From the NCBI GenBank assembly GCA_017533825.1, contig JAFWIE010000018.1, positions 1 to 64,000 of the forward strand: a stretch of DNA of 64,000 nt, given 5' to 3'. Origin of the DNA: Atopobiaceae bacterium. Its GTDB lineage: Bacteria > Actinomycetota > Coriobacteriia > Coriobacteriales > Atopobiaceae. Under the pieces are notes generated by a model. The model saw only the letters and a list, made by a program, of their open reading frames with translations, was not told the DNA's origin and ran no database searches. Below are positions 40,711 through 49,316 of this stretch, piece by piece; positions within the stretch are counted from its first letter, which is position 1; every line of letters begins with the position of its first letter. The position numbers and the translations under genes are program-made.

Positions 40711-41715
40711 ATGGTCAGTATTATCCTTGCGAGTCACGGAGGCTTCGCCGCCGGAATCAAGGAGTCGGGACAGATGATCTTCGGTCCGCAAGAGGCCGTC
40801 GAGGCATGTGTCCTCACGCCCGAGATGGGTCCCGATGACTTTCGTGCCAAGCTGCTGGCCGCCATCGACACGTTCGAGAACAAGGACGAGATCTTGTTCC
40901 TTGCGGACCTGTGGGGTGGTACACCGTTCAACCAGATCAGCAGGTTGATCGAGGAGCACGATGGTGACGGCTGGGTCGTGGTTACTGGTATGAGCCTGCC
41001 CATGATCCTTGCTGCCTACGGCGAGCGCTTCGGCTCGGAGAAGGCCGCAGACATCGCCAAGGCCATCTATCCTGAAGCCAAGTCTGGCGTGAGGATCAAG
41101 CCTGAGGATCTGCAGCCCGCAGATGCTGCCGCTGCTCCCGCAGCAGCCGCACCCGCGAACATTCCGACGGGTGCAATCCCGCCTGGAACCGTGCTCGGAG
41201 ACGGACACATCGACATCGCGTTCGTGCGTATCGACACCCGTCTGCTCCACGGTCAGGTTGCGACGACCGTCACCAAGATGGTCCAGCCCGACCGCATCAT
41301 CGTATGCTCGGATGACGTTGCGCACGACGATCTGCGCAAGTCCATGATCGAGCAGGCCGCACCTCCTGGAGTCAAGGCGCACGTTGTCCCCATCTCGAAG
41401 ATCATCGAGGTCTCCAAGGACGTTCGCTTCGGCGATACGCGCGCAATGCTCCTCTTCGAGACGCCGCAGGATCTCGAGCGTGCGCTCGATGGCGGCGTAG
41501 ACATCAAGGAAGTCAACCTTGGTTCCATGGCTCACTCCGTGGGCAAGGTTGTTGTCACCAACGCCGTGGCAATGGATGCCGAGGACGTGGCATGCCTCGA
41601 AAGGATTGCCGCGAAGGGCGTCAAGTTCGACGTTCGCAAGGTTCCCGCGGACAACCCCGAGCCGTTTGACGCAGTCATCAAGAAGGCAAAGGCCGAGCTG
41701 GCCGCTCAGAAGTAG
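40711..41715 (+). CDS. Mannose-type PTS fused IIA-IIB component
   Basis: The 334-residue cytoplasmic protein passes phosphate from HPr to sugar. The IIA domain (1-130) has the phosphorylated His9 in LASHGGFA. An Ala/Pro-rich linker (about 137-160) joins it to the IIB domain, with the phosphorylated His180 in RIDTRLLHGQV. This ManX-like fusion is typical of mannose/glucose transporters (ManXYZ). AAGGAGG precedes ATG 40711. IIC, IID and a ManO protein follow in order, making a complete transporter operon. Confidence 0.95.
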   Translation: MVSIILASHGGFAAGIKESGQMIFGPQEAVEACVLTPEMGPDDFRAKLLAAIDTFENKDEILFLADLWGGTPFNQISRLIEEHDGDGWVVVTGMSLPMILAAYGERFGSEKAADIAKAIYPEAKSGVRIKPEDLQPADAAAAPAAAAPANIPTGAIPPGTVLGDGHIDIAFVRIDTRLLHGQVATTVTKMVQPDRIIVCSDDVAHDDLRKSMIEQAAPPGVKAHVVPISKIIEVSKDVRFGDTRAMLLFETPQDLERALDGGVDIKEVNLGSMAHSVGKVVVTNAVAMDAEDVACLERIAAKGVKFDVRKVPADNPEPFDAVIKKAKAELAAQK

Positions 41716-41726
41716 GAGGTGCTTGC

Positions 41727-42542
41727 ATGAATCCCATATCAATCCTATTGGTCATCTTGGTGGCCTTCCTTGCAGGTATGGAAGGCATCCTCGATGAGTT
41801 CCAGTTCCATCAGCCGCTGGTGGCATGCACGCTCATCGGCTTGGTTACTGGTCACCCTGCCGAGGGCATCATGCTCGGTGGCTCGCTGCAGATGATTGCT
41901 CTTGGCTGGGCAAACGTCGGCGCAGCCGTCGCTCCTGACGCGGCACTCGCCTCCGTCGCATCCGCCATCATCATGGTGCTCGGCCTCTCCGGTGGCAACA
42001 CCGACGCTCAGACCGCCATCAGCACCTCCATCGCACTCGCCGTGCCCCTTTCGGTCGCCGGCCTGTTCCTGACGATGCTTTGCCGCACCATCGCAATTCC
42101 TATCGTCCACTTCATGGACGCTGCTGCTGAGGACGCCAACTTCCGTGGCGTTGAGATTTGGCAGCTTCTGGCCATCGGCCTGCAGGGCGTGCGTATTGCC
42201 GTTCCCGCGGCTCTCCTGTGCTTCATCCCCGCAGATGCCGTAACCGCCATGCTGCAGGCAATGCCTGACTGGCTGGCCGGCGGCATGGCCGTCGGTGGCG
42301 GCATGGTTGCTGCCGTCGGTTACGCAATGGTCATCAACATGATGGCTACCGCAGAGGTTTGGCCGTTCTTCGTGCTCGGCTTCGTGCTCGCAGCCCTTGG
42401 CGACCTCACCCTCATCGCGCTCGGCGCCATCGGCGTCGCGCTCGCCCTCATCTACATCGGCCTCAAGGATCTTGCTAAGCAGGGCGGCGGCGCTGGCGGC
42501 GGCTCGGGCGACCCCTTGGGCGACATCCTGAACGACTACTAA
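41727..42542 (+). CDS. Mannose-type PTS IIC component
   Basis: The 271-residue integral membrane protein forms the sugar channel with IID. It is rich in Gly/Ala helices and has the family segments GMEGILDEFQFHQPLVACTLIGLVTGHPAEGIMLGGSLQMIALGWANVGAAVAPDAALASV. The start follows GGAGGTGCTTGC, 11 bases after the IIAB gene. A Gly-rich linker and charged tail (GGGAGGGSGDPLGDILNDY) end the protein. Confidence 0.95.
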   Translation: MNPISILLVILVAFLAGMEGILDEFQFHQPLVACTLIGLVTGHPAEGIMLGGSLQMIALGWANVGAAVAPDAALASVASAIIMVLGLSGGNTDAQTAISTSIALAVPLSVAGLFLTMLCRTIAIPIVHFMDAAAEDANFRGVEIWQLLAIGLQGVRIAVPAALLCFIPADAVTAMLQAMPDWLAGGMAVGGGMVAAVGYAMVINMMATAEVWPFFVLGFVLAALGDLTLIALGAIGVALALIYIGLKDLAKQGGGAGGGSGDPLGDILNDY

Positions 42543-42573
42543 GCCGATTAACGAGAAAGGAGAGTGAATATCA

Positions 42574-43488
42574 ATGGCAGAAGTGAAGCTTAGTCAGAGC
42601 GACCGCATGTCGGTTTGCTGGCGTCACCAGTTCCTTCAGGGCTCCTGGAACTACGAGCGTATGCAGAACGGTGGTTGGTGCTACGCAATGATTCCCGCCA
42701 TCAAGAAGCTGTACTCCACCAAGGAGGATCAGGCGGCGGCACTCAAGCGCCATCTCGAGTTCTACAACACGCACCCCTACGTCTCCGCTCCCATCATTGG
42801 CGTCGTTCTGGCGCTCGAGGAAGAGCGCGCGAATGGTGCTCCGGTTGAGGACACGGCCATTCAGGGCGTCAAGGTTGGTATGATGGGCCCGCTCGCCGGC
42901 GTCGGCGACCCCGTCTTCTGGTTCACGGTGCGCCCGATTCTCGGCGCACTGGGTGCCTCCATGGCTTTGGGTGGATCCATCCTCGGCCCCATCCTGTTCT
43001 TCGTGCTCTGGAACGTCATCCGCATGGCCTTCCTGTGGTACACGCAGGAGTTCGGCTACAGCGTGGGCGCCTCCATCGCCAAGGACCTCTCGGGCGGTCT
43101 GCTCGGCAAGATTACCGAGATTGCATCCATCCTCGGTATGTTCATCATCGGCGCACTGGTTCAGCGCTGGGTTTCGATCACCTTCACCCCGGTTGTCTCG
43201 GTCGTGACGCAGGCTGAGGGTGCCTACATCGACTGGGCCAATCTCCCGGCTGGCGCTGAGGGCATCAAGTCTGCACTCGAGCAGTACTCCGCACTTGGAC
43301 CTGCGGGCCTCAACGTCGATAAGGTCACCACGCTTCAGGGCAACCTGGACCAGCTCATCCCGGGCCTCGCGGCAGTCGCGCTGACGCTACTCTGCTGCAA
43401 GCTCCTCAAGAAGGGCATTTCGCCGATTGCCATCATCCTCGCGCTCTTTGCCGTGGGTATCATTGGCCGTCTGGCCGGCTTCATGTAA
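42574..43488 (+). CDS. Mannose-type PTS IID component
   Basis: The 304-residue partner of IIC belongs to the ManZ family, with SVCWRHQFLQGSWNYERMQNGGWCYAMIPAIKKLY, HLEFYNTHPYVSAPIIGVVLALEE and GVKVGMMGPLAGVGDPVFWFTVRPIL. The last third holds membrane helices (about 245-304). An AAAGGAGAG site lies before its start. It is also a likely receptor surface for class IIa bacteriocins in other Gram-positives; nothing here shows that for this species. Confidence 0.95.
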   Translation: MAEVKLSQSDRMSVCWRHQFLQGSWNYERMQNGGWCYAMIPAIKKLYSTKEDQAAALKRHLEFYNTHPYVSAPIIGVVLALEEERANGAPVEDTAIQGVKVGMMGPLAGVGDPVFWFTVRPILGALGASMALGGSILGPILFFVLWNVIRMAFLWYTQEFGYSVGASIAKDLSGGLLGKITEIASILGMFIIGALVQRWVSITFTPVVSVVTQAEGAYIDWANLPAGAEGIKSALEQYSALGPAGLNVDKVTTLQGNLDQLIPGLAAVALTLLCCKLLKKGISPIAIILALFAVGIIGRLAGFM

Positions 43489-43544
43489 GATGTTGCTTCG
43501 GGTGCGCTGCGTGAGCTAACCAGCGCAAAGCAACGAATCTTAGG

Positions 43545-43585
43545 CCGCACCCACCCGGAAGGGGAGGGTGCGGTTCTTTGTGTTT
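43545..43585 (+). terminator. Hairpin between PTS IID and manO
   Basis: CCGCACCC (43545-43552) pairs with GGGTGCGG (43566-43573), followed by TTCTTTGTGTTT. Since the next gene has its ribosome site right after it, the hairpin is likely a partial terminator lowering manO expression. Confidence 0.8.
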
Positions 43586-43600
43586 GCAAGAGGAGGCAGT

Positions 43601-44002
43601 ATGGCGCAGTCGCAAAACAGTTCCGTAGACCTCACCATAAAGGCGACGTCGTTCTCCGGCATTGCCAGCTATGGTGACGTTATGGTGGGCAACAAGGCGT
43701 TTGAGTACTATAACGAGCGCAACGTCGAGGATTACATACAGATTCCCTGGGAAGAGATCGACTACATCTCTGCCGAAGTCGTGGGCAAGAAGATCACACG
43801 CTTTGCCATATTCATCAAGCAAGGAGGTCACTTTGCCTTCTCGACGCGCGACAACAAGAAGACGCTGCGCGCGGTGCGCGAGTATGTGCCCGAGGATCGA
43901 CTGCTGCGCTCGAAGTCGTTCTTGGACGTGGTGAAGGCAGGTACCGTTGCCGTGGGCCGGAACGTAGTGGGCGTCTTCAAGAAGAAGGACAACGGTTCAT
44001 AG
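43601..44002 (+). CDS. manO: ManO/DUF956 protein linked to mannose PTS
   Basis: The 133-residue protein matches the DUF956 family (TIKATSFSGIASYGDVMVGNKAFEYYNERNVEDYIQIPWEEIDYISAEVVGKKITRFAIF). It is found almost only beside mannose-type PTS genes, where ManO has been proposed as a regulator. It has no clear DNA-binding motif. GAGGAGG precedes ATG 43601; an in-frame ATG at 43568 lies in the terminator and is unlikely. Confidence 0.9.
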   Translation: MAQSQNSSVDLTIKATSFSGIASYGDVMVGNKAFEYYNERNVEDYIQIPWEEIDYISAEVVGKKITRFAIFIKQGGHFAFSTRDNKKTLRAVREYVPEDRLLRSKSFLDVVKAGTVAVGRNVVGVFKKKDNGS

Positions 44003-44028
44003 CGTTTGTAGCTACAACGTCCGTCGTG

Positions 44029-44072
44029 CAGCCCCCTTCCGCGCCTGCGTGGCAGTGAGGGGGCTTGCTTGT
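44029..44072 (+). terminator. Terminator after manO
   Basis: AGCCCCCTT (44030-44038) pairs with GAGGGGGCT (44057-44065), with further pairing inside, and TGCTTGTG follows. It separates the PTS operon from efp. Confidence 0.75.
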
Positions 44073-44170
44073 GTATATGAGATGGATTCGCGCGGCGAAG
44101 CAATTTGTCCTATAATGCCATTCCGTACGTGTAGCGGTCCCGGGCGGGACCATAGAGAAAGCGAGCACAT

Positions 44171-44734
44171 ATGGCCACTCTGGGCATCACCGACCTCCGC
44201 GCTGGACTGGGCGTTAACATCAAAGGCAACGACTGCGTAATCCTCGAGGCCCAGCACGTCAAGCCGGGCAAGGGAAACACGTATGTTCGCACGAAGTATC
44301 GCAATATCCGCACCGGTCGCGTGAACGAGGAGAACTTCCAGCAGTCTGCCAAGTTCGAGAGCGTCAACATGCGTACGCGCGAGATGCAGTACCTCTATAA
44401 CGACGGCGACATTTACTACTTCATGGACATGGAGACGTACGAGCAGATTGAGGTTGGCTCCGATCTCATCGGCGAGAATGCCAAGTGGTTCAAGGAGAAC
44501 GACACCTGCTTGCTCAATTATGCGAACGACGTGCTGTATGCCGTGCAGCCGCCCATGTTCATCGAGGTCGAAATCACCGAGACCGATCCGGGCTTCAAGG
44601 GCGATACCGTGCAGGGTGGCAGCAAGCCCGCCATCGTGGAGACCGGCGCATCCGTACAGGTGCCCATGTACCTCAATGTGGGCGAGCGTATCAAGATCGA
44701 CACGCGCACGGGCAAGTTCGTATCGCGCGTGTAG
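44171..44734 (+). CDS. efp: Elongation factor P
   Basis: The 187-residue factor relieves ribosome stalling on polyproline. The N-terminal KOW-like domain has the tip loop HVKPGKGNTYVRTK, with Lys34 at the modification position. OB domains 2 and 3 carry FMDMETYEQIEV and GDTVQGGSKPAIVETGASVQVPMYLNVGERIKIDTRTGKFVSRV. The ATG follows GAGAAAGCGAGCACAT, without a strong ribosome site. It starts the efp-asp23-nusB-xseB-tlyA run. The tip sequence PGKG suggests the Lys-type (EpmA-like or unmodified) class; the modifying enzyme is not visible. Confidence 0.97.
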   Translation: MATLGITDLRAGLGVNIKGNDCVILEAQHVKPGKGNTYVRTKYRNIRTGRVNEENFQQSAKFESVNMRTREMQYLYNDGDIYYFMDMETYEQIEVGSDLIGENAKWFKENDTCLLNYANDVLYAVQPPMFIEVEITETDPGFKGDTVQGGSKPAIVETGASVQVPMYLNVGERIKIDTRTGKFVSRV

Positions 44735-44754
44735 TTAGTACGAAAGGATCGTAC

Positions 44755-45114
44755 ATGAGCAGTGAACTCGTTATCTCTGGAATCGGGGTCTCGCAAGCGG
44801 TGGTCTCAACCATCGTCTCGCAGGCGGTTGAGCGTGTTGAGGGCGTTGCCTCGGTTGGCGAGAATGCCATTGCATCGAGCTTGATTTCGGTCTTCACTTC
44901 GCAACCTGCGGCCGGTGAGCCACCGGTTGAATCGGAGGTCATAGACGACAAGCTCCATGTCTCTGTACGTCTCTCCGTGTTCTATGGATACCCCTTTACC
45001 AAGCTTGCCGAAGACGTGCGCAGCGCTGTTGCCAGCGCGGTGAAGGGCCAGATGGGCGTGGAGATTGGTGCAGTGGACGTGTGCATCGACAATCTCGTTT
45101 TTCCCAAGGAGTAA
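44755..45114 (+). CDS. Asp23/Gls24-family envelope stress protein
   Basis: The 119-residue protein matches the Asp23 (YqhY) family, usually found between efp/acc genes and nusB in Gram-positives. The segments ISGIGVSQAVVSTIVSQAVERVEGVASVG and VDDKLHVSVRLSVFYGYPFTKLAEDVRSAVASAVKGQMG are diagnostic in outline (I see IDDKLHV here). Its role is envelope homeostasis or lipid-synthesis control. A GAAAGGATC site precedes the ATG, 20 bases after efp. Confidence 0.88.
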   Translation: MSSELVISGIGVSQAVVSTIVSQAVERVEGVASVGENAIASSLISVFTSQPAAGEPPVESEVIDDKLHVSVRLSVFYGYPFTKLAEDVRSAVASAVKGQMGVEIGAVDVCIDNLVFPKE

Positions 45115-45120
45115 GGTACG

Positions 45121-45546
45121 TTGGCAAGAAATAAGTTTCATGGACGGACTCTCGCGCGGAGCCAGGCGTTGCAGCTTCTCTTTCAAGCCGAGGCGACTGG
45201 CCGAAGCGTGGAGTCCGTACTTGCGGCGGATGAGTATGCGCTGAGTGATGAGGCTCCGCTCGATGACTTCGCGCGAAGCCTTGCGCTCGGTGCGGATGGC
45301 ATGCGTTCGCAACTGGATGACCTTATCGAGCGCTCTTCAACCAATTGGTCGCTGGATCGGATGCCTTCAGTGGATAGAAACCTTCTGCGGTTGGCAATCT
45401 ACGAAATGCTCGAGGTCGATGAGGTGGCGACGGCCGTCACAATCGATGAGTCGGTGGAGCTTGCGAAGGCGTATGGAACCGACGAGTCGTCAAGATTTGT
45501 GAACGGCTTGCTCGGTCGTGTGGCCCACGAGTTGGACGAGGCATAG
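45121..45546 (+). CDS. nusB: Transcription antitermination factor NusB
   Basis: The 141-residue helical protein has ARSQALQLLFQAEATG near the start and the C-terminal signature NLLRLAIYEMLEVDEVATAVTIDESVELAKAYGTDESSRFVNGLLGRV. It works in rRNA antitermination. The start is TTG at 45121 (TTGGCAAGAAAT), six bases after the asp23 stop, with GGAGTAAGG upstream inside that gene's end. No better ATG is available. Confidence 0.94.
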   Translation: MARNKFHGRTLARSQALQLLFQAEATGRSVESVLAADEYALSDEAPLDDFARSLALGADGMRSQLDDLIERSSTNWSLDRMPSVDRNLLRLAIYEMLEVDEVATAVTIDESVELAKAYGTDESSRFVNGLLGRVAHELDEA

Positions 45547-45547
45547 C

Positions 45548-45811
45548 GTGGCACGGCGTAATCGCGTCGATACATCAACCTACAAGACTTTTGGTGACAT
45601 CTCGGCGAGACTCGACGAGATTGTGACGGAGGTTCGCAGAAGGGACATTCCGCTTGAGAGTTCTCTTGACCTGTTTGAGGAAGCAATCGCCCTTGGACAG
45701 AAGGCTGTTGACTTCGTCGACACCGATGCGGTGACGGGTGAGGAGGCGTTGCGCGCAGAGCAGGAATCCGTGCGCTCCGCCGAGGATGAGGCCGCGAAGG
45801 GCGGGGCATAA
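45548..45811 (+). CDS. xseB: Exodeoxyribonuclease VII small subunit
   Basis: The 87-residue coiled-coil protein has the XseB core (YKTFGDISARLDEIVTEVRRRDIPLESSLDLFEEAIALGQKA). It begins with GTG at 45548, one base after nusB, with GACGAGG in front. The large subunit xseA is usually adjacent but is not in this window. The acidic tail (about 60-87) is longer than in many homologues. Confidence 0.9.
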   Translation: MARRNRVDTSTYKTFGDISARLDEIVTEVRRRDIPLESSLDLFEEAIALGQKAVDFVDTDAVTGEEALRAEQESVRSAEDEAAKGGA

Positions 45812-46543
45812 GTGCCTCGCCATCGTCTGGATCAAGAGCTGGTTGACCAAGGCTTCTTCTCGTCGCGTGACGATGCCATGCGTGCCGTGCTCGCAGGTGA
45901 GGTCTCGACAAAAGACCGGCGGCTGGAACGTGCCGGTGAGCAGGTGAAACCTGGCGTTGAGCTGCATGTCCGAGGTCGCAGTCCCTTCGTAAGCAGGGGA
46001 GGCCTTAAGCTTCGTGGCGGCCTTGAGCACTTTGGCGTTGATCCGAAGGGCCTTTCGTGCTTGGACGTGGGGTGTTCGACGGGGGGCTTTACCGACTGCC
46101 TGTTGCGCGCCGGCGCTGCTTCCGTTATCGCCGTGGACGTAGGATATGCACAGTTCGACTGGTCCTTGCGGCAGGATTCGCGCGTCACGTTGTATGAGCG
46201 TACCAACATGGTGGACCTGCCGGAGATGCTCGGTGCTTCGTTCATCGAGCTCGCGGTCTGCGACGTCTCCTTTACCTCGGTACTCACCGTTGCTCCCTCA
46301 GTGAGGCGGCTTCTTGTAGAGGGCGGTACGTTCTTGACGCTGGTGAAGCCGCAATTCGAGGTAGAGCGTACCGAGGTGGGCGCGGGCGGCATTGTGCGTG
46401 ACGAAGGTGCTCGGTACAGGGCGCTTGAACGTGTGATGGCGGGTCTTGGGGAGATGGGTTTCGAGGTGCTCGGGACGTGTGATTCCCCCATTCGCGGCCA
46501 TAAGGGAAACCAAGAATACCTTCTTCTTGCAGTGGCTCGTTAG
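45812..46543 (+). CDS. tlyA: TlyA-family rRNA 2'-O-methyltransferase
   Basis: The 243-residue protein has an N-terminal S4 RNA-binding domain (RHRLDQELVDQGFFSSRDDAMRAVLAGEVST) and an FtsJ-like SAM domain with DVGCSTGGFTDCLLRAGA (about 83-100). TlyA modifies 16S and 23S rRNA and governs capreomycin sensitivity in mycobacteria. It starts with GTG right after xseB (no gap). KPQFEVERTEVGAGGIVRDEG is the conserved catalytic-lysine region. Confidence 0.94.
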   Translation: MPRHRLDQELVDQGFFSSRDDAMRAVLAGEVSTKDRRLERAGEQVKPGVELHVRGRSPFVSRGGLKLRGGLEHFGVDPKGLSCLDVGCSTGGFTDCLLRAGAASVIAVDVGYAQFDWSLRQDSRVTLYERTNMVDLPEMLGASFIELAVCDVSFTSVLTVAPSVRRLLVEGGTFLTLVKPQFEVERTEVGAGGIVRDEGARYRALERVMAGLGEMGFEVLGTCDSPIRGHKGNQEYLLLAVAR

Positions 46544-46666
46544 GCGAGGTACTGCTGTTGCTCGTAGAGGCTAGAGGCGTCTCGGAGGCTCTTGCGACGT
46601 GACTGTGGGAAGCGGCCTTTTGCTACACTGATGCGCGTGTGTTGTCGTGCAGATGGGGGGCATGAC

Positions 46667-47515
46667 GTGACGAGGGTTCTGATAGTTCCGAACTATTCGC
46701 GGGCGGATGCCGTCGAAGACGCTCATAAGCTCGAGGGCTTCTTGTGCGAGAAGAGCGTGGACGTGTCGCTTGCGCCTGATCGTGCCGCACGAGTGGATGA
46801 CGTGTCTGCGTTCGACCTCGTTGTCTCCCTGGGTGGCGACGGAACGCTGCTGCGCGCCGCCCGCATCGTAACGGGAGCGGACGTGCCGCTACTTGGCGTG
46901 TCGTATGGTCATCTGGGGTTTCTCACCTGTGCCGAGCCCAAGGATCTGCTTACCGTGGTTGAGGATGCCCTCGAGGGCCGCCTACATGAGTCGCATCGCT
47001 CAACACTAGACGTAAATGCCGAGTTCATCGATGCGGATGGTGTAGCGTTCTGTGCCCACAAGGTGGCACTCAACGACCTGGCATTGGGTCACGGCATACG
47101 TGGCGACATGATTTCCTTCGAAGTGAGCGTCTCGGGGAACCACATCGACAAGCTCCGCGGTGACGGATTTGTGGTCTCCACGGCTACGGGGTCGACGGGC
47201 TATGCGCTCTCTGCTGGCGGTCCCATCGTGACGCCGGAGTTCGAGGGCATGGTTTGCGTTCCGGTGGCACCGCACACCATCATGGCACGGGCGTTCCTCA
47301 CGGGGCGCGATGACGAGGTGCGCATCGAGGTAGATCCCGAACGCCCCGCAGAGACGTGCGTCTTCGCCGACGGACAGCCCCTTGGAGCGGGCTGTCGGCT
47401 CACGCGCGTAAGCTGCCGGCGTGGCAAGCATGACCTTATTCTGCTCAACAAGAGCCGCGAGAGCTTCTATGATTCGGTCTCGCGCGTCTTCTACGGGAAG
47501 GTAGCCGAGCGATGA
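46667..47515 (+). CDS. nadK: NAD kinase
   Basis: The 282-residue enzyme phosphorylates NAD to NADP. The GGDGTLLRAAR motif (catalytic Asp) and the second signature DGFVVSTATGSTGYALSAGGPIV are intact. The start is GTG at 46667 after a G-run (GGGGGGCAT); an in-frame ATG at 46631 is an alternative. TACACT just upstream of 46631 may be a -10. Its stop overlaps recN by 4 bases (ATGA). Confidence 0.95.
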   Translation: MTRVLIVPNYSRADAVEDAHKLEGFLCEKSVDVSLAPDRAARVDDVSAFDLVVSLGGDGTLLRAARIVTGADVPLLGVSYGHLGFLTCAEPKDLLTVVEDALEGRLHESHRSTLDVNAEFIDADGVAFCAHKVALNDLALGHGIRGDMISFEVSVSGNHIDKLRGDGFVVSTATGSTGYALSAGGPIVTPEFEGMVCVPVAPHTIMARAFLTGRDDEVRIEVDPERPAETCVFADGQPLGAGCRLTRVSCRRGKHDLILLNKSRESFYDSVSRVFYGKVAER

Positions 47516-49146
47516 TCGACGAGCTACATGTTCAGAACATCGCACTCATCAAGGAGGCGAGGATTAAGCCGGCGTCGGGTCTGACGGTACTCACCGGAGA
47601 GACCGGGGCAGGCAAGAGTGCCTTGCTCTCGTCCATCAAGCTCCTGATGGGCGAGCGGGCCGATGCCGGTGCCGTGCGCGAGGGCTCTGACTTCCTCCTC
47701 GTCGAAGGGCGCCTGTTCCTTCGTGGGGAAGATCCGGACGGCGTGATCGTGCAAAGGCGCGTCGGATCCGATGGCAGGGGTCGCGTCTCCATTGACGGTC
47801 ACATGGCGCCCGTGCGCGAGCTAGCAAGTGGGGTGGGGGCGAGCATCGACATCTGTGGCCAGCACGAGCATCAGCGACTGCTGCAACAAGGCAGCCATAC
47901 GGAGCTGCTTGATTCCTGGGCAGGCGAGAAGGTCGCTCAGGCGCGCGAGGAGTATGCAGATGCGCTTGCCCGGACGCGTGCCGCTGCAAAGGAGTTGCAG
48001 CGGGTGCGGCAGGTGGCACAGAACGCGGCTGAGCGTGTGGATGCTGCGCAGTTTATGCTGCGTCGCATCGACGAGGTTAAGCCGCGATTGGGCGAGCTGG
48101 AGGAGCTGGAAGAGAAGCTCCCACGTGCGCAGCATGCCGAAGCGCTCACACGTGCTTCGGAAGGAGCGCGCAAGATGCTTGCAGGTGAGGGGGGCGCACT
48201 CGACCTGATGCAAGATGCCTTGGGAGAGCTTCGTGCGGCCCAGCGCTATGACGCTTCGCTCGAGAAGCTCGTCTCGTCACTGGAGAGTGCGCTGATAGAC
48301 ACCGAGGACGTGGCGGGCGAGTTGCGCGACTACCGCGACGAGGTGGACTTTGACCCGGGCCTCTTTGACGAGATGCAGACGCGCATGGCGCAGCTGCAGG
48401 GATTGTTGCGGTCGTATGGTCCAGACATGGAGGACGTGTTAAAGCGTCGGGCTGACGCCGAGGAGCTCGTCTTGGCGGCAAGCTCCGGCGACGAGCTGGA
48501 GCGTCGTGCCAAGCACGCGCTGAGCTTGGCGCAGAAGGAGCTGCTCGCGTGTGCAGACCGCTTGGACGCGGTACGGGAGTCGCTGGCACCACAGCTTGCG
48601 CAGGCGATCACCGAGCAGATGGGAAGGTTGGAGATGGGCTCTGCCTCCTTGGAGTTCTCGATGGAGCGTCTGCCGCCCAAACAATGGACGGCGGTGGGGC
48701 CGAGTCGCATCGAGCTGCTGTATCGTCCCGCGGCGGGTTTGAGCGCGCGTCCCTTGCGTCGCATCGCCTCTGGTGGCGAGGTGAGTCGCGTGATGCTCGC
48801 CTGCAAGGTGGTACTTGGCGAGGCGGACTCCACAGAGACCCTCGTCTTCGATGAGGTCGATGCCGGAGTGGGAGGTGCCACCGCAGTCGCCTTGGCAGAT
48901 GTACTCGCGCAACTCGCGCTCACGCATCAGGTGATCGTGGTAACGCACTTGGCTCAAGTGGCGGTCCGCGGGACCCGGCACTTCTTGGTGCGCAAGGATG
49001 AGGGTGACGGTGATGGGACGCCGTGCACCACGCTGGACGAGATTACGGGTGAGGCGCGCGTGGCCGAAATAGCGCGCATGCTGTCCGGCGACACAGGCGA
49101 GGCTTCGCTCGCCCATGCACGCGACCTGTTGGGTGCCAGCGAGTAG
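47512..49146 (+). CDS. recN: DNA repair protein RecN
   Basis: The 544-residue SMC-like ATPase has Walker A GETGAGKSALLSS near the N-terminus. Long coiled-coil regions rich in Ala, Glu and Arg follow (about 150-360). The C-terminal signature is IASGGEVSRVMLACKVVL with Walker B TLVFDEVDAGVGGATA. It aids double-strand-break repair. Order tlyA-nadK-recN is widely conserved, which supports the call. The ATG overlaps the nadK stop. Confidence 0.96.
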   Translation: MIDELHVQNIALIKEARIKPASGLTVLTGETGAGKSALLSSIKLLMGERADAGAVREGSDFLLVEGRLFLRGEDPDGVIVQRRVGSDGRGRVSIDGHMAPVRELASGVGASIDICGQHEHQRLLQQGSHTELLDSWAGEKVAQAREEYADALARTRAAAKELQRVRQVAQNAAERVDAAQFMLRRIDEVKPRLGELEELEEKLPRAQHAEALTRASEGARKMLAGEGGALDLMQDALGELRAAQRYDASLEKLVSSLESALIDTEDVAGELRDYRDEVDFDPGLFDEMQTRMAQLQGLLRSYGPDMEDVLKRRADAEELVLAASSGDELERRAKHALSLAQKELLACADRLDAVRESLAPQLAQAITEQMGRLEMGSASLEFSMERLPPKQWTAVGPSRIELLYRPAAGLSARPLRRIASGGEVSRVMLACKVVLGEADSTETLVFDEVDAGVGGATAVALADVLAQLALTHQVIVVTHLAQVAVRGTRHFLVRKDEGDGDGTPCTTLDEITGEARVAEIARMLSGDTGEASLAHARDLLGASE

Positions 49147-49316
49147 ATAACGGGCAGGCAGCTGCCGATGGGTGCGCTTCCCTTGGTAGCGCGACCTTGC
49201 ACGTGTCCCATCCGGGAGGAACTCAGCATCGCACACCGAGCGCTTTGCCCATAACGCATGGCGCGTGGATACCATGGAACTGACTCACGGAAGACAGACC
49301 ACGAGGGGGTATCCGC

